A stretch of 64,000 bases of DNA from a bacterium (lineage in GTDB: Bacteria > Actinomycetota > Acidimicrobiia > Spongiisociales > ZC4RG35): positions 21,533-85,532 of the forward strand of contig JAPPFD010000024.1 in NCBI GenBank assembly GCA_028823995.1, given 5' to 3'. How positions within the stretch are numbered: position 1 is the stretch's first letter; every line of letters begins with the position of its first letter. Below, piece by piece: positions 1 through 8,896 of this stretch. The notes below the pieces were generated by a model that was not told where the DNA came from, made no database searches, and worked only from the letters and a program-made list of their open reading frames with translations. The position numbers were made by a program, and so were the translations under genes.

Positions 1-1
1 G

Positions 2-307
2 CGAACTTCCAGGCATTTTCGCTTGGTATTCTCGCGAGGCAAGCGATGCCGGGTGGGCGGCCTAAGCGTCATCTCGGTGCCGAACACCACAGATCGGACA
101 GGGATTGGCCTGGTGGCCGGTCGCAGGGTTGGAACGGCCGTGGTCCGCAATCGTGCAAAGCGACGTCTACGCGCCGCTTTGGCGGAAGTCGGTCCGCCTC
201 CGGGCCGTGATTATGTGATCGTGGCCACCCGGCAAGTGGCGGAGGTCCCCTTCCGAACGTTGGTGAAGTGGCTGAGAGCCGCACTGGAAACGGTGATTGA
301 AAAATGA
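2..307 (+). CDS. rnpA: Ribonuclease P protein component, 5' truncated by window edge
   Basis: Reading frame continues upstream of the listed ORF (RTSRHFRLVFSRGKRCR...), RnpA-like 'AVVRNRAKRRLRAAL' motif; followed by yidD/yidC/jag as in origin regions. Confidence 0.93.
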   Translation, partial: RTSRHFRLVFSRGKRCRVGGLSVISVPNTTDRTGIGLVAGRRVGTAVVRNRAKRRLRAALAEVGPPPGRDYVIVATRQVAEVPFRTLVKWLRAALETVIEK

Positions 308-576
308 GAGCACAAGCTGAGCAGAAGACAGGCGGTCGGGCCGCAAGGGTGTTGTTAGGCGCGCTAAGGCTCTATCAGGAGCGGATAAGCCCGGCCTTCG
401 GGCGCCGTTGCCGTTACCTTCCCACCTGTTCGGCCTACGCCAGGACAGCCATCGAGAGGTTTGGCGTTAGTAAGGGGGTCTTCTTGACGGGGCGTCGATT
501 GTTGCGCTGTCAACCCTTCGGATCGAGCGGGTACGATCCGGTGCCGGTCCCGGCCGGAGGTGTGGAGACGTGCTAG
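304..576 (+). CDS. yidD: YidD, membrane protein insertion efficiency factor
   Basis: LYQERISPAFGRRCRYLPTCSAYARTAIERFG...RLLRCQPFGSSGYDPVP signature; overlaps rnpA stop. Confidence 0.95.
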   Translation: MRAQAEQKTGGRAARVLLGALRLYQERISPAFGRRCRYLPTCSAYARTAIERFGVSKGVFLTGRRLLRCQPFGSSGYDPVPVPAGGVETC

Positions 577-1436
577 ACCCTTGGTGGACCCTATGGGATT
601 GGATCAAGGAGGGGCTGGGTTGGTCTTTTGCCATCTCATACGACTTCATTCCCAGCTTCGGCATAGCAATCATCCTGGTGACGGTGGTGATCAACACCTT
701 GCTGTTTCCTCTCACCTTGAAACAGACCCGATCCAGCCGGGCGATGATGCAGATCCAGCCCGAGTTGCAGCGCATCCGCCGGGATTACCGGGATCAACGC
801 GAGGAGATGCAGCGTCGGATGACCGAGTTGCAACGTGAGCACGGGGCTTCACCGCTCGGGTGTTTGGGCCCGCTGCTGGTCCAGTCCCCCATCCTGTTTG
901 CCATCTTTCGGGTGTTGAATGATCCCACCGGTCTGCACACCGACTTTTCCCCTGTCCCTCCCGGGAGCGCTTTGTGGGAGGCCATCCGGGCAGAGGAGGC
1001 CATCTTCGTCGGCATGGACCTGGCGTTGAGTCCCGCCCAGGCGACCACCACAGGACTGGTGGCGGCGCTCCCCTACCTGGGCACCATGATTCTGATGATC
1101 ACCATCCAATACATTCAGCAGTGGTACACCCAGCGCGACCAGGTCTCGGTGGCGGGGGACCGGCAGAGGCGGCAAATGCAGATGTTCACCCGCATCATGC
1201 CGCTCTTCCTGGGCTTCATCTCGTGGAACTTTCCCGCGGGACTGTTGCTTTATTGGACAACTTCCAACCTGGTTCGCCTGAGCCAGCAAATCGCTATCAA
1301 TTGGATGGACGGTCGGCCGGAACCGCCCCCAGGGCTGGGTTCGGAGGAGAAGCCGGGCGAGGGAGATTCCCCGTCCTCTGCCCAGCCACACTCCCATTCG
1401 GCCAGGAAATCGAGGAGGAGGAAGAGGAGGAACTGA
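570..1436 (+). CDS. yidC: YidC/Oxa1-family membrane protein insertase
   Basis: GTG start overlapping yidD stop; TLKQTRSSRAMMQIQPELQRIRRDY...GCLGPLLVQSPILFAIFRVL motifs. Confidence 0.95.
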   Translation: MLDPWWTLWDWIKEGLGWSFAISYDFIPSFGIAIILVTVVINTLLFPLTLKQTRSSRAMMQIQPELQRIRRDYRDQREEMQRRMTELQREHGASPLGCLGPLLVQSPILFAIFRVLNDPTGLHTDFSPVPPGSALWEAIRAEEAIFVGMDLALSPAQATTTGLVAALPYLGTMILMITIQYIQQWYTQRDQVSVAGDRQRRQMQMFTRIMPLFLGFISWNFPAGLLLYWTTSNLVRLSQQIAINWMDGRPEPPPGLGSEEKPGEGDSPSSAQPHSHSARKSRRRKRRN

Positions 1437-1438
1437 TA

Positions 1439-2251
1439 ATGGAACTGATAGAAATACGAGCCCGAACGGTGGAGTTGGCCGAGCAGGCCGCCTTGGAAGA
1501 GCTAGGCCTCAAGGACCGGAACCGTGTGGAATGGGAGATACTGCAGGAGCCGACCCGGGGATTCCTGGGAGTTGGCCGACAGGACGCCATCGTGCGCGCC
1601 AAGCGCAAGCCGGCGAAGCGTCGCCGGGGTCGAGGGGGACGGGGCGAGAAATCCAAATCGGGACGCCAGCAGGACAGTAGACCCAAGCGGCAGAAGCAGG
1701 CCCCGGGGCGTGGTTCCCAGAGGAGGCAGGCCAAGAAGCCGGCCGGAGGGCGCGGGCAACCTGCCAAGAAAAAGGCTTCTGCCTCCGTGGATGAGCAGGC
1801 TGAGGTGGCCAAGAGCTTTGTGGTGGGCCTATTGGAGGCGGTGGAAATGGATGGGGAGGTGGAGACCACGCTGGCTGACGATCTGGTTACCTTGGAGGTC
1901 AAGGGTGAAGAGACGGAGCCTCTGGTGGGTCCGCGGGGCAGCGGCATCGAGGCTCTCCACACTGTGGCCAAGTCGGTCATCAAGCGTAAGACCAGCGGAT
2001 CGGCCCGACTCCGGGTGGATGTCGCTGGGTACGGGATGCGCCGGCGGGAGGCTCTGGCTATCTACGCGGCAGGCCTGATCGAGCAGGTGAACGCCGAAGG
2101 GGGGGAACTGATGCTCGAGCCAATGAATGCTGCTGACCGCAAGGTTATTCATGATACGGTAGGCAAACATGATAATGTACGTTCTTTCTCCGAGGGCGAA
2201 GCGCCACAACGTTATGTAGTAATAGCTTATGTGGAGGATGGCGCCAGCTAA
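1439..2251 (+). CDS. jag: Jag/KhpB-like RNA-binding protein (Jag_N, KH, R3H)
   Basis: Start at MELIEIRARTVELAEQAALEELGL within longer ORF 974..2251; KH 'LVGPRGSGIEALHTVAKSVIKRKTSG' and R3H-like tail; directly after yidC. Confidence 0.9.
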   Translation: MELIEIRARTVELAEQAALEELGLKDRNRVEWEILQEPTRGFLGVGRQDAIVRAKRKPAKRRRGRGGRGEKSKSGRQQDSRPKRQKQAPGRGSQRRQAKKPAGGRGQPAKKKASASVDEQAEVAKSFVVGLLEAVEMDGEVETTLADDLVTLEVKGEETEPLVGPRGSGIEALHTVAKSVIKRKTSGSARLRVDVAGYGMRRREALAIYAAGLIEQVNAEGGELMLEPMNAADRKVIHDTVGKHDNVRSFSEGEAPQRYVVIAYVEDGAS

Positions 2252-2297
2252 AGCCGCGCTCGGCTGCGAGTGGAGGCGGTTGGGTTACGCCCCGAGG

Positions 2298-3149
2298 TCA
2301 GGGGGCGATCAGCTTGGCGAAGACTCGTTGTAAATCGTCAATCGAGTTGAACCCGACCTTCACGCTCCCCTTTTGGTTCCCGTAGCTGATGGCGACAGGG
2401 AGACCCAGCTGGTCGGTGAGCCTCGTCTCCAATTCGACGATTTGGGCAGGCCGGGGGGTCTTGGTGGCGCGCGAGGTCCGTTTGCGGGGTGCCCGCGCAT
2501 TGACCGCTTCCTCTACCTGGCGAACCGTCCATCCCTCCGCCACCGCCCGTTTGGCGATGTGAGCGGCGTACTTGGGGTCGGATACCGAGAGAAGCGCTCG
2601 CGCATGCCCGGCGGTGAGCTGTCGAGTCTCCAGTAGCTCGAGAATGGGCGGCGGCAGGCGGAGGAGCCGGATGCTGTTGGCCACGGTGGCCCGCCCTTTG
2701 CCTACCCGGTGGGCTACCTCCTGCTGGGTGAGACCGTGTTGGTCGATAAGGTCCCGGTAGGCGGAGGCCTCCTCCAACGGAGTCAAATCCTCTCGTTGGA
2801 GGTTCTCGATGAGCGCCTGTGTGAGAGCGCCGGTCTCATCGGCCTGTCGGAGCATGGCAGGGATACTCTGAAGGCCTGCCAGTTGTGCGGCCCGCCAGCG
2901 ACGCTCTCCGGAGATGAGGGTGTAGCCGTCATCGCTCTCCTGAACCACAACGGGTTGTAGCACGCCTACCTCTATGATGGAGCGGGCCAAGCCCCTTAGC
3001 GTCTCCTCGTCATGATGCGAGCGGGGCTGGGCGGGGTTGGGACGGATCTGGTTGATGGGGATCTCCCTGTAAGGTGAAACGGAGGCTGGCTCGCCGGTTG
3101 GAATCAGGGCGCTCAAGCCCCGGCCAAGTCCTCCTCGACGGCTGGTCAT
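2298..3149 (-). CDS. parB: Chromosome partitioning protein ParB (Spo0J)
   Basis: EIPINQIRPNPAQPR...LISGERRWRAAQLAGLQSIPAM...IENLQREDLTPLEEA; overlaps parA. Confidence 0.96.
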   Translation of the reverse strand: MTSRRGGLGRGLSALIPTGEPASVSPYREIPINQIRPNPAQPRSHHDEETLRGLARSIIEVGVLQPVVVQESDDGYTLISGERRWRAAQLAGLQSIPAMLRQADETGALTQALIENLQREDLTPLEEASAYRDLIDQHGLTQQEVAHRVGKGRATVANSIRLLRLPPPILELLETRQLTAGHARALLSVSDPKYAAHIAKRAVAEGWTVRQVEEAVNARAPRKRTSRATKTPRPAQIVELETRLTDQLGLPVAISYGNQKGSVKVGFNSIDDLQRVFAKLIAP

Positions 3150-3934
3150 GGTTGCAATGCCCCCTTTGTTTTGAGACGGTCACGGAGTTCCTCCGCCAGT
3201 CTCCTGTAGGCGATGGCGCCCCGGTTCATGTGATCGAAGATGTCGATGGGCTCCCCATAGGACGCCGCTTCGGCCAGCCGAACCCTTCGAGGGATGTAAC
3301 TGCGAAAGACCCGGTCGCCGAAGTGGTCCTTCACCTGTTCGGATACCTCTCTGGAAAGACGTGTCCTGCCGTCCATCATGGTCAAGAGAACCCCGAGGAG
3401 TTCTAGGGAGGGGTTGAGAGCGGAGCGAACCATCTCGATGGTGCGACTCAACTCCACCAGGCCGTCGAGGGCGTATTGCTCGCACTGCATCGGAATCATG
3501 ACATATTGAGCGGCAGTCAGGGCATTCACCGTCAGAAGGCCCAAGGAAGGGGGACAGTCGATCAAGACATAGGAATAGTGACCGTCGATCGCCCTCAAAC
3601 AGTTACGCAGTCTTTGTTCTCTGGCCATCATGGGGACCAGTTCTATGTTGGCATCCACAAGATGACGGGTAGATGGTAGGAGATAGAGGTTTCTTACCGT
3701 GGTTGGCTCGATTGCGTCCTCGACCGGCGTGTCTTTGAGCAGGACGTCATAAATGGAAACAGCAACCTCTTCATGGTTGAGGCCCAACCCCGAGGTGGCG
3801 TTGGATTGTGGGTCCAGGTCCAGGACTAGTACGGATTCGCCCAAGCCGGCCAAGGCGGCGCCGAGGTTGACTGACGTAGTGGTCTTGCCTACGCCGCCCT
3901 TTTGGTTGGTGATGGCGATCAAGGCAGAGGTCAT
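3146..3934 (-). CDS. parA: Chromosome partitioning ATPase ParA (Soj)
   Basis: MTSALIAITNQKGGVGKTTTSVNLGAALA deviant Walker A; DCPPSLGLLTVNAL; start 3934 chosen inside longer ORF 3146..4561. Confidence 0.96.
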   Translation of the reverse strand: MTSALIAITNQKGGVGKTTTSVNLGAALAGLGESVLVLDLDPQSNATSGLGLNHEEVAVSIYDVLLKDTPVEDAIEPTTVRNLYLLPSTRHLVDANIELVPMMAREQRLRNCLRAIDGHYSYVLIDCPPSLGLLTVNALTAAQYVMIPMQCEQYALDGLVELSRTIEMVRSALNPSLELLGVLLTMMDGRTRLSREVSEQVKDHFGDRVFRSYIPRRVRLAEAASYGEPIDIFDHMNRGAIAYRRLAEELRDRLKTKGALQP

Positions 3935-4561
3935 GTTTTTTCCATGATAAGGAGCCAAACCGGGTTTCCAAGGATATTGGAGGGCACCCGCAACGTTGAG
4001 AACCCCTGAAAGACGGGCGGCGAGCGATGCGAACCGCCGATCACGGCTACTCCTGTGGGGGAGAGCAGCCGGTGCAGGTCCCCTTTCAGGCGGTCGGGGG
4101 AACTTACCGCGCGGCAGACCAGCAGTTCGGCGGCGGTCTTCCATTGCCGCGTCTGTGTCGAGGCCACTTCCACGTTCTCCAAACCCAGGAGACGCACCGC
4201 ACGCCGGGCCAGGTCGGCGCGCCGGACCGACCGCTCCAAGTAGGGTCACGTTGCTGGAGGGCCAACAAATCGACAGAGGCAGGCCAGGAAGTCCCACACC
4301 GGATCCTATGTCAAGGACGGTGGGTGGCGAGCCTTGTCGAGAGCGCCAGGGGGCCGCGAATAGGAGAGAATCGGCGATATGTCGGGAATACACCACCGAT
4401 CCTTCTGCCGGTCCCAGGCCTCCCGCCGGGATTGCCTCTGCCACCAGCCAGTCGGCAAGGTCCTCCAGAAGACCCAGTTGGCGGGCGGCTAGGGTGATTC
4501 CCGCCCAGTGGGCAGCTCTCCGGACGGTGTCCAGTCCGTGCTGGCCGGCCATTTGGGTCAC
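3931..4561 (-). pseudogene. rsmG: 16S rRNA (guanine527-N7)-methyltransferase RsmG, apparent 1-nt frameshift near 4240
   Basis: Frame 1 (ORF from 4561) gives ...TVLDIGSGVGLPGLPLSICWPSSNVTLL; frame 2 (ORF 3931..4239) continues ERSVRRADLARRAVRLLGLENVEV...; removing one base rejoins the family sequence and the stop overlaps the parA ATG (ATGA). Confidence 0.8.
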
Positions 4562-4577
4562 GGTTTCACGTGAAACA
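4562..4577. promoter_or_regulatory. parS-like ParB binding site (GGTTTCACGTGAAACA)
   Basis: 15/16 match to TGTTTCACGTGAAACA; abuts the rsmG start codon beside parAB. Confidence 0.9.
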
Positions 4578-4623
4578 TCCCCGAGAAAGCGGGATCGCGG
4601 CTGCGGAGGGCAAGCTCAGAGGA

Positions 4624-4639
4624 TGTTTCACGTGAAACA
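4624..4639. promoter_or_regulatory. parS ParB binding site (TGTTTCACGTGAAACA)
   Basis: Exact match to canonical 16-bp parS; 62 bp from the first site in inverted extended context. Confidence 0.95.
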
Positions 4640-4728
4640 CAACGGCGGCAGGGCCGAACGCATGGATTGCAGGTAACAGAGAATTACAACAGTGTAATTT
4701 ACCCCAAACGCCGTCTATGGAGGGGGGA

Positions 4729-5691
4729 TCAGGAGATCGAGGTCTCGAAGAACAGTTTGAGACCCAGCACCGCGGCCTCTCCAGTAGTGGCGCCCAGGTC
4801 GGGAACGGCGATCACCACCGCCGGCGACCGCGTGTCCTTGAGGATGGCCGTGGCCTGGCCAACCACCTCCAACTCCATAGCCTTGGCCAGGCAGGAAGCG
4901 ATCAATTTGCCGGCGACGCTGTGGCTCTGCGAGGTGGCGAAGTAGCTGATTGCCCCGGTTGGGCGGCCCGAGAGCTGAAAGGAGATGATCAGGTCCGCCC
5001 CCATGCGATTGGCTCTCCGTGCCCGCACCCGCTCCGGGAAGGTGCTGTCCACACCACGGGAGAGGATCGGCGTCCCGCCCCCCTGCTGAAGCGCTATCGA
5101 TGCCGCGGTGGCCGCCTCCCAACTCACAGAGGCCTCCTCCTGGGTGCGACAGGCCGGGTCGAAATAGATTCGGGCGCCGACCAGGGTGGAGGGCCGCGAC
5201 CGGAGCCACTCCCGCTCCCGGAGGGTCACTCGACCGGCCCGCAACTCGCCGCGCGCCACCAATCGCAATTCGGTTATCACCTCAGGTCCGGAGATTCCAT
5301 CGATCGCCAGACCCCGGTTGAACTGGAAGTCCCGCAAGCCCCGCTCCGTCTGCGGGCCGAAAATGCCGTCGGGCTTGCCGGTGTCGAACCCCAAAGCATC
5401 CAGCCGACTCTGTAGTTCAGCGACGTCGTCCCCGCGCAGCATGGGCCGCCGCAGAAAGAGCAGGCGGTCGCCCAGTCGGTAACCGGCTTCGTACAGCGCC
5501 CTCCAGGATTCCTGTCCCACCACCCCGGTGGTGGGCAGGCTTCGGGTCCGCTGGAACGCCTTTACCGCTGCCAGAGTGGCTTCTCCAAATTCGCCGGGCC
5601 GGTCCCGGTCGCAACTGTGACCAAGCGCCGAGAGACGTTCCTGTATCTCCCTGACGCCCTCTCCGGAATTGCCTAGCTGATAGCGGCGCAT
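4729..5691 (-). CDS. cwlM: CwlM-like N-acetylmuramoyl-L-alanine amidase family protein with two peptidoglycan-binding domains
   Basis: Two PG_binding_1-like repeats (GVREIQERLSALGH..., DVAELQSRLDALGFDTGKPDGIFGPQTERGLRDFQ) then amidase_3-like domain; synteny with trxA/trxB and parAB as in mycobacteria. Confidence 0.82.
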   Translation of the reverse strand: MRRYQLGNSGEGVREIQERLSALGHSCDRDRPGEFGEATLAAVKAFQRTRSLPTTGVVGQESWRALYEAGYRLGDRLLFLRRPMLRGDDVAELQSRLDALGFDTGKPDGIFGPQTERGLRDFQFNRGLAIDGISGPEVITELRLVARGELRAGRVTLREREWLRSRPSTLVGARIYFDPACRTQEEASVSWEAATAASIALQQGGGTPILSRGVDSTFPERVRARRANRMGADLIISFQLSGRPTGAISYFATSQSHSVAGKLIASCLAKAMELEVVGQATAILKDTRSPAVVIAVPDLGATTGEAAVLGLKLFFETSIS

Positions 5692-5779
5692 CGGTTACCT
5701 GGTGATCGCAGAATACTGCCCTTGTTTCATCAGGATAGAAAGGAACCGCCTGGGCAGGCGGCAACCCCAGCCGCCAGGG

Positions 5780-6103
5780 TCAGAGATGCTCTTTTATGTT
5801 CTTGTAGAGCCACTCCTTGGGACGCGCACCCACTATACGCTGCACTTCTTCCCCATTCTTGAACAAGATGAGGGTGGGGATACTCATCACGCCGTAGCTG
5901 GCGGGAGATTGAGGGTTCTCGTCTATGTTCAGCTTGGCGACAGCCAACTGGTCGGGATGGTCTGTGGCGAGCGCCTCGAGGTGGGGAGCGATCAATCGGC
6001 AGGGACCGCACCACTCGGCCCAGAAGTCGACCAGCACGGGCCGGTCGCCCGAGATGACGTCCTGGAAATTCTGGTCGGTGATAGTGAGAAGGTTGTCCGC
6101 CAT
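5780..6103 (-). CDS. trxA: Thioredoxin
   Basis: VLVDFWAEWCGPCRLIAPHLEALA active site WCGPC. Confidence 0.97.
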   Translation of the reverse strand: MADNLLTITDQNFQDVISGDRPVLVDFWAEWCGPCRLIAPHLEALATDHPDQLAVAKLNIDENPQSPASYGVMSIPTLILFKNGEEVQRIVGARPKEWLYKNIKEHL

Positions 6104-6133
6104 CGGTTGTTAATCCTTTCTTGACCGGGCCGA

Positions 6134-7069
6134 CTACAGCCCGACGGTGTTTTGAAGATAATGATCAGCGTCCAGAGCGGCCTGGCACCCGGTCCCCGCC
6201 GCGGTGACGGCCTGACGATATATCGGGTCAGCCACATCACCAGCAGCGAAGACTCCCGGCACAGAAGTGGCCGTGCCGCCTGCATTGGCGAGAGTGATAT
6301 AGCCGCGCTCGTCCAAGGTTACCCACTCGGAGAACAACTCGGTGTTGGGTCGATGACCGATCGCCACGAACACGCCGTTGATCGACTGCTGTCTGGCTTC
6401 TCCACTGACAGTGTCGACCAGAGTGACGGCGGTCACCTGTTGCTCGCCGTGGATCTCTTCGACAACGGTGTTCCACGCCACCCCGATCTTGGGGTTCGCC
6501 AGAGCGCGCCGCGCCATTATGGCGGAGGCGCGGAATTCGTCACGGCGGTGGGCAATCGTAACCGAGGAAGCGAACTTGGTGAGGAATAGGGACTCCTCCA
6601 TTGCGGAGTCGCCGCCGCCCACCACCAACAGGTCCTTGTCCTTGAAGAAGAAGCCGTCACAGGTTGCGCAGGCCGAGACTCCCCGTCCGGTGAGCCGCTC
6701 TTCGCCCGGCACGCCCAGCCACTTGGCGCTGGCTCCGGTGGCGATGATCACGGTGTGGGATAGGTGGACCTTGCCATTGGTGACTACTTGGAGGGGCGTG
6801 GTGGAGAAGTCGACGGCGGTGGCGTCTTCGGTGAGAAGTTGGGCGCCGAACCGTTCAGCCTGGGCTCGGAACTTCTCCATGATCTCGGGACCCAGCACCC
6901 CCTCGGGAAAGCCAGGGTAGTTCTCCACGTCGGTGGTGATCATCAGTTGGCCGCCGGGCGTGCTGCCTTCCAGCACCAACGGGGCCAACTCGGCGCGGGC
7001 GGCGTACAGCGCGGCGGTGTAACCGGCCGGCCCGCCTCCGATAATCAGCACGTTGTGAATGTCGTTCAT
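6134..7069 (-). CDS. trxB: Thioredoxin-disulfide reductase
   Basis: MNDIHNVLIIGGGPAGYTAALYAARA...CATCDGFFFKDKDLLVVGGGDSAMEE; start 7069 inside longer ORF. Confidence 0.97.
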   Translation of the reverse strand: MNDIHNVLIIGGGPAGYTAALYAARAELAPLVLEGSTPGGQLMITTDVENYPGFPEGVLGPEIMEKFRAQAERFGAQLLTEDATAVDFSTTPLQVVTNGKVHLSHTVIIATGASAKWLGVPGEERLTGRGVSACATCDGFFFKDKDLLVVGGGDSAMEESLFLTKFASSVTIAHRRDEFRASAIMARRALANPKIGVAWNTVVEEIHGEQQVTAVTLVDTVSGEARQQSINGVFVAIGHRPNTELFSEWVTLDERGYITLANAGGTATSVPGVFAAGDVADPIYRQAVTAAGTGCQAALDADHYLQNTVGL

Positions 7070-7359
7070 TCTCGACCTCGTGGATGGGTTGATCCCCTGT
7101 TCCATATAAACAGCCCGGCGACAAGAAATAGTCCCCCCAGGGTGGCCAGCGAGCCTGCCGCACCCAAGCCGATCGACAGAGCTCGGTGGGCGGTGATCAG
7201 CAGGAAGACCAGGCCGGTAGCGCCGATCACAGCTGCAATCCCGAGGAACATGGCTGTGCGGAGCCAACCCTCCATTCGATCGGCGGTCATGGCCCGCACC
7301 CGACTGGCCGCCGCTTCGAGTGCATCAGCGAATCGAGTGGGCAGGTCTTCGAATTGCAC
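7066..7359 (-). CDS. Small membrane protein with two predicted TM segments, unknown function
   Basis: 97 aa, two hydrophobic segments, ATGA overlap with trxB. Confidence 0.65.
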   Translation of the reverse strand: MQFEDLPTRFADALEAAASRVRAMTADRMEGWLRTAMFLGIAAVIGATGLVFLLITAHRALSIGLGAAGSLATLGGLFLVAGLFIWNRGSTHPRGRE

Positions 7360-7466
7360 AGCGACAAAGAGGCTAGCGAGGTTCGCCGTCGGCTCGTGCG
7401 CTAATCAAGCAGCCGAGCCCCCCCAGTCCATTGTTGCCAAATATTAGCCAACGTTACTAACGTTAA

Positions 7467-8822
7467 TCATCCCCAGAAGCGGACTTCGGCGATCGAAGTT
7501 GAATAGTTCTCGGGACCCACATATGGCAGCTCGGTGAACCACAGCAGCCAAGAGCCGTCCGGCTGATGAGGCAAGGTGAGAAAGAAAGCGCCGGAAGTGG
7601 TTTGTCCGGTGGCCACCGGACTCCATTCACTCAGGGAAGCGTTGGGTGACTCCGCCCAGGACAAGGTGTACACGGTTCCAGGGGTGATGCCCCATAGTTC
7701 GAGTTGTCGCGCGCCGGCAGGAGGCGTCATCACCAGCCCGACGCCCGCTTTGATCAGCGAAAGCGGATCGTAATAACGCTCGGTACGCCAGGTGGTGTCA
7801 CGGTCTCCATCCACCAGGAACCCCAGGCGGTGGTCCATTTCCCCTCCGCCCCCGTAGGGGTCGAGAGTAAACACGACCGGGACGTCCAACAGAGTGGACG
7901 GCGTCGGGGCGAGTACCGGAGCGGGAGGGACAACCGGCTCCGGAGAGGGGATGGTTGATGGAGGGGCGGCGTCGGTGACGGTGGGCGTTTGCGGGGTGAG
8001 GGTGAGGGTGGTGGTTGATTCCTGGGGAGGTGGAGGTGAAACAGAACCGGCTGACAGCAGGGTGCCCATACCAACCAGCCCCACCGCAGTCACTATCAGG
8101 GCAGTGGTCAGCCATGCCCCGACCCGGGAAGCGCCGGCCGCCCGGGAGGAGGAGGCTATGGTGGCGGGCGCCGCCGCCAGGAGGCCCGCCAACTCCGACG
8201 AGGTCAGATGCCCGGCGTCGGCGTCGGCGAGTATGTCATCAATGGCGGGGGCAATGCCATCCACCAATTCCGAGAGGGGCAGACCGCGCGATGTCTTGCC
8301 GATCGCCCATTGCTCCAGGGTGTCGACCAGTTGCACCACATCGCTGGTGAAGGTGCTTTCCTCGTTGGGCGGCCCTACTCCTCCCAGTTTGGCTGGATGG
8401 TCCACCGAGTAATAGATCGTGTCGGGACTGATCCGGGCGTGGACGATTCCCGCCTCGTGCAGGGTGGCCAGCGCCCCGGCCAGGCCGGCGGCGTTCGGTT
8501 GGAACTCGGCAGGGCTCGGTTTGGCCCCGGCCGCCAACCGGTGTGACAGGGCCGCCCCTCCGGTCCACTCGTAGGCGGCGAAGACTCCCCCCTGGACCGA
8601 GCCCGCATCGTAAACGGAAAGCAGGTTGGGATGAGCGGCCACTGTCGAGAGACGCACGGCTTGGAGGTACTCCTCCCGCAGAGAAGGGGCCGTCTCCGGG
8701 CCGAGCACCCGCAGTTGTACGGGCCGGTCCAACACCGTGTCGGTGGCCAGCCACTCTTCGACGCCCTCGATTCTGCCCAGGCGAACCTCGAGGCGATAAC
8801 GTTCGGGTAGGGGGGGCGGCAT
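7467..8822 (-). CDS. Stand-alone MviN/MurJ-type pseudokinase: kinase-like domain, TM segment, Pro/Thr-rich linker, extracytoplasmic beta-sandwich-like domain
   Basis: Kinase fold landmarks without catalytic residues (VQLRVLG for VAIK, HARISPD for HRD, GGVGPP for DFG); TM 'GAWLTTALIVTAVGLVGMGTLLSAG'; C-term 'DPYGGGGEMDHRLGFLVDGDRDTTWRTERYYDPLSLIKAGVGLVM'. Confidence 0.75.
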   Translation of the reverse strand: MPPPLPERYRLEVRLGRIEGVEEWLATDTVLDRPVQLRVLGPETAPSLREEYLQAVRLSTVAAHPNLLSVYDAGSVQGGVFAAYEWTGGAALSHRLAAGAKPSPAEFQPNAAGLAGALATLHEAGIVHARISPDTIYYSVDHPAKLGGVGPPNEESTFTSDVVQLVDTLEQWAIGKTSRGLPLSELVDGIAPAIDDILADADAGHLTSSELAGLLAAAPATIASSSRAAGASRVGAWLTTALIVTAVGLVGMGTLLSAGSVSPPPPQESTTTLTLTPQTPTVTDAAPPSTIPSPEPVVPPAPVLAPTPSTLLDVPVVFTLDPYGGGGEMDHRLGFLVDGDRDTTWRTERYYDPLSLIKAGVGLVMTPPAGARQLELWGITPGTVYTLSWAESPNASLSEWSPVATGQTTSGAFFLTLPHQPDGSWLLWFTELPYVGPENYSTSIAEVRFWG

Positions 8823-8896
8823 CGGTTCTACTCGAAGATTATCGACCCGAAGGTTCCAAAGGGGAGGGCCGTCGCGCCAGACTATCTGATGCGATC

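Noticed and set aside
974-1438. N-terminal extension of the Jag ORF
   Set aside because: Overlaps yidC in another frame; Jag_N-like sequence starts at 1439.
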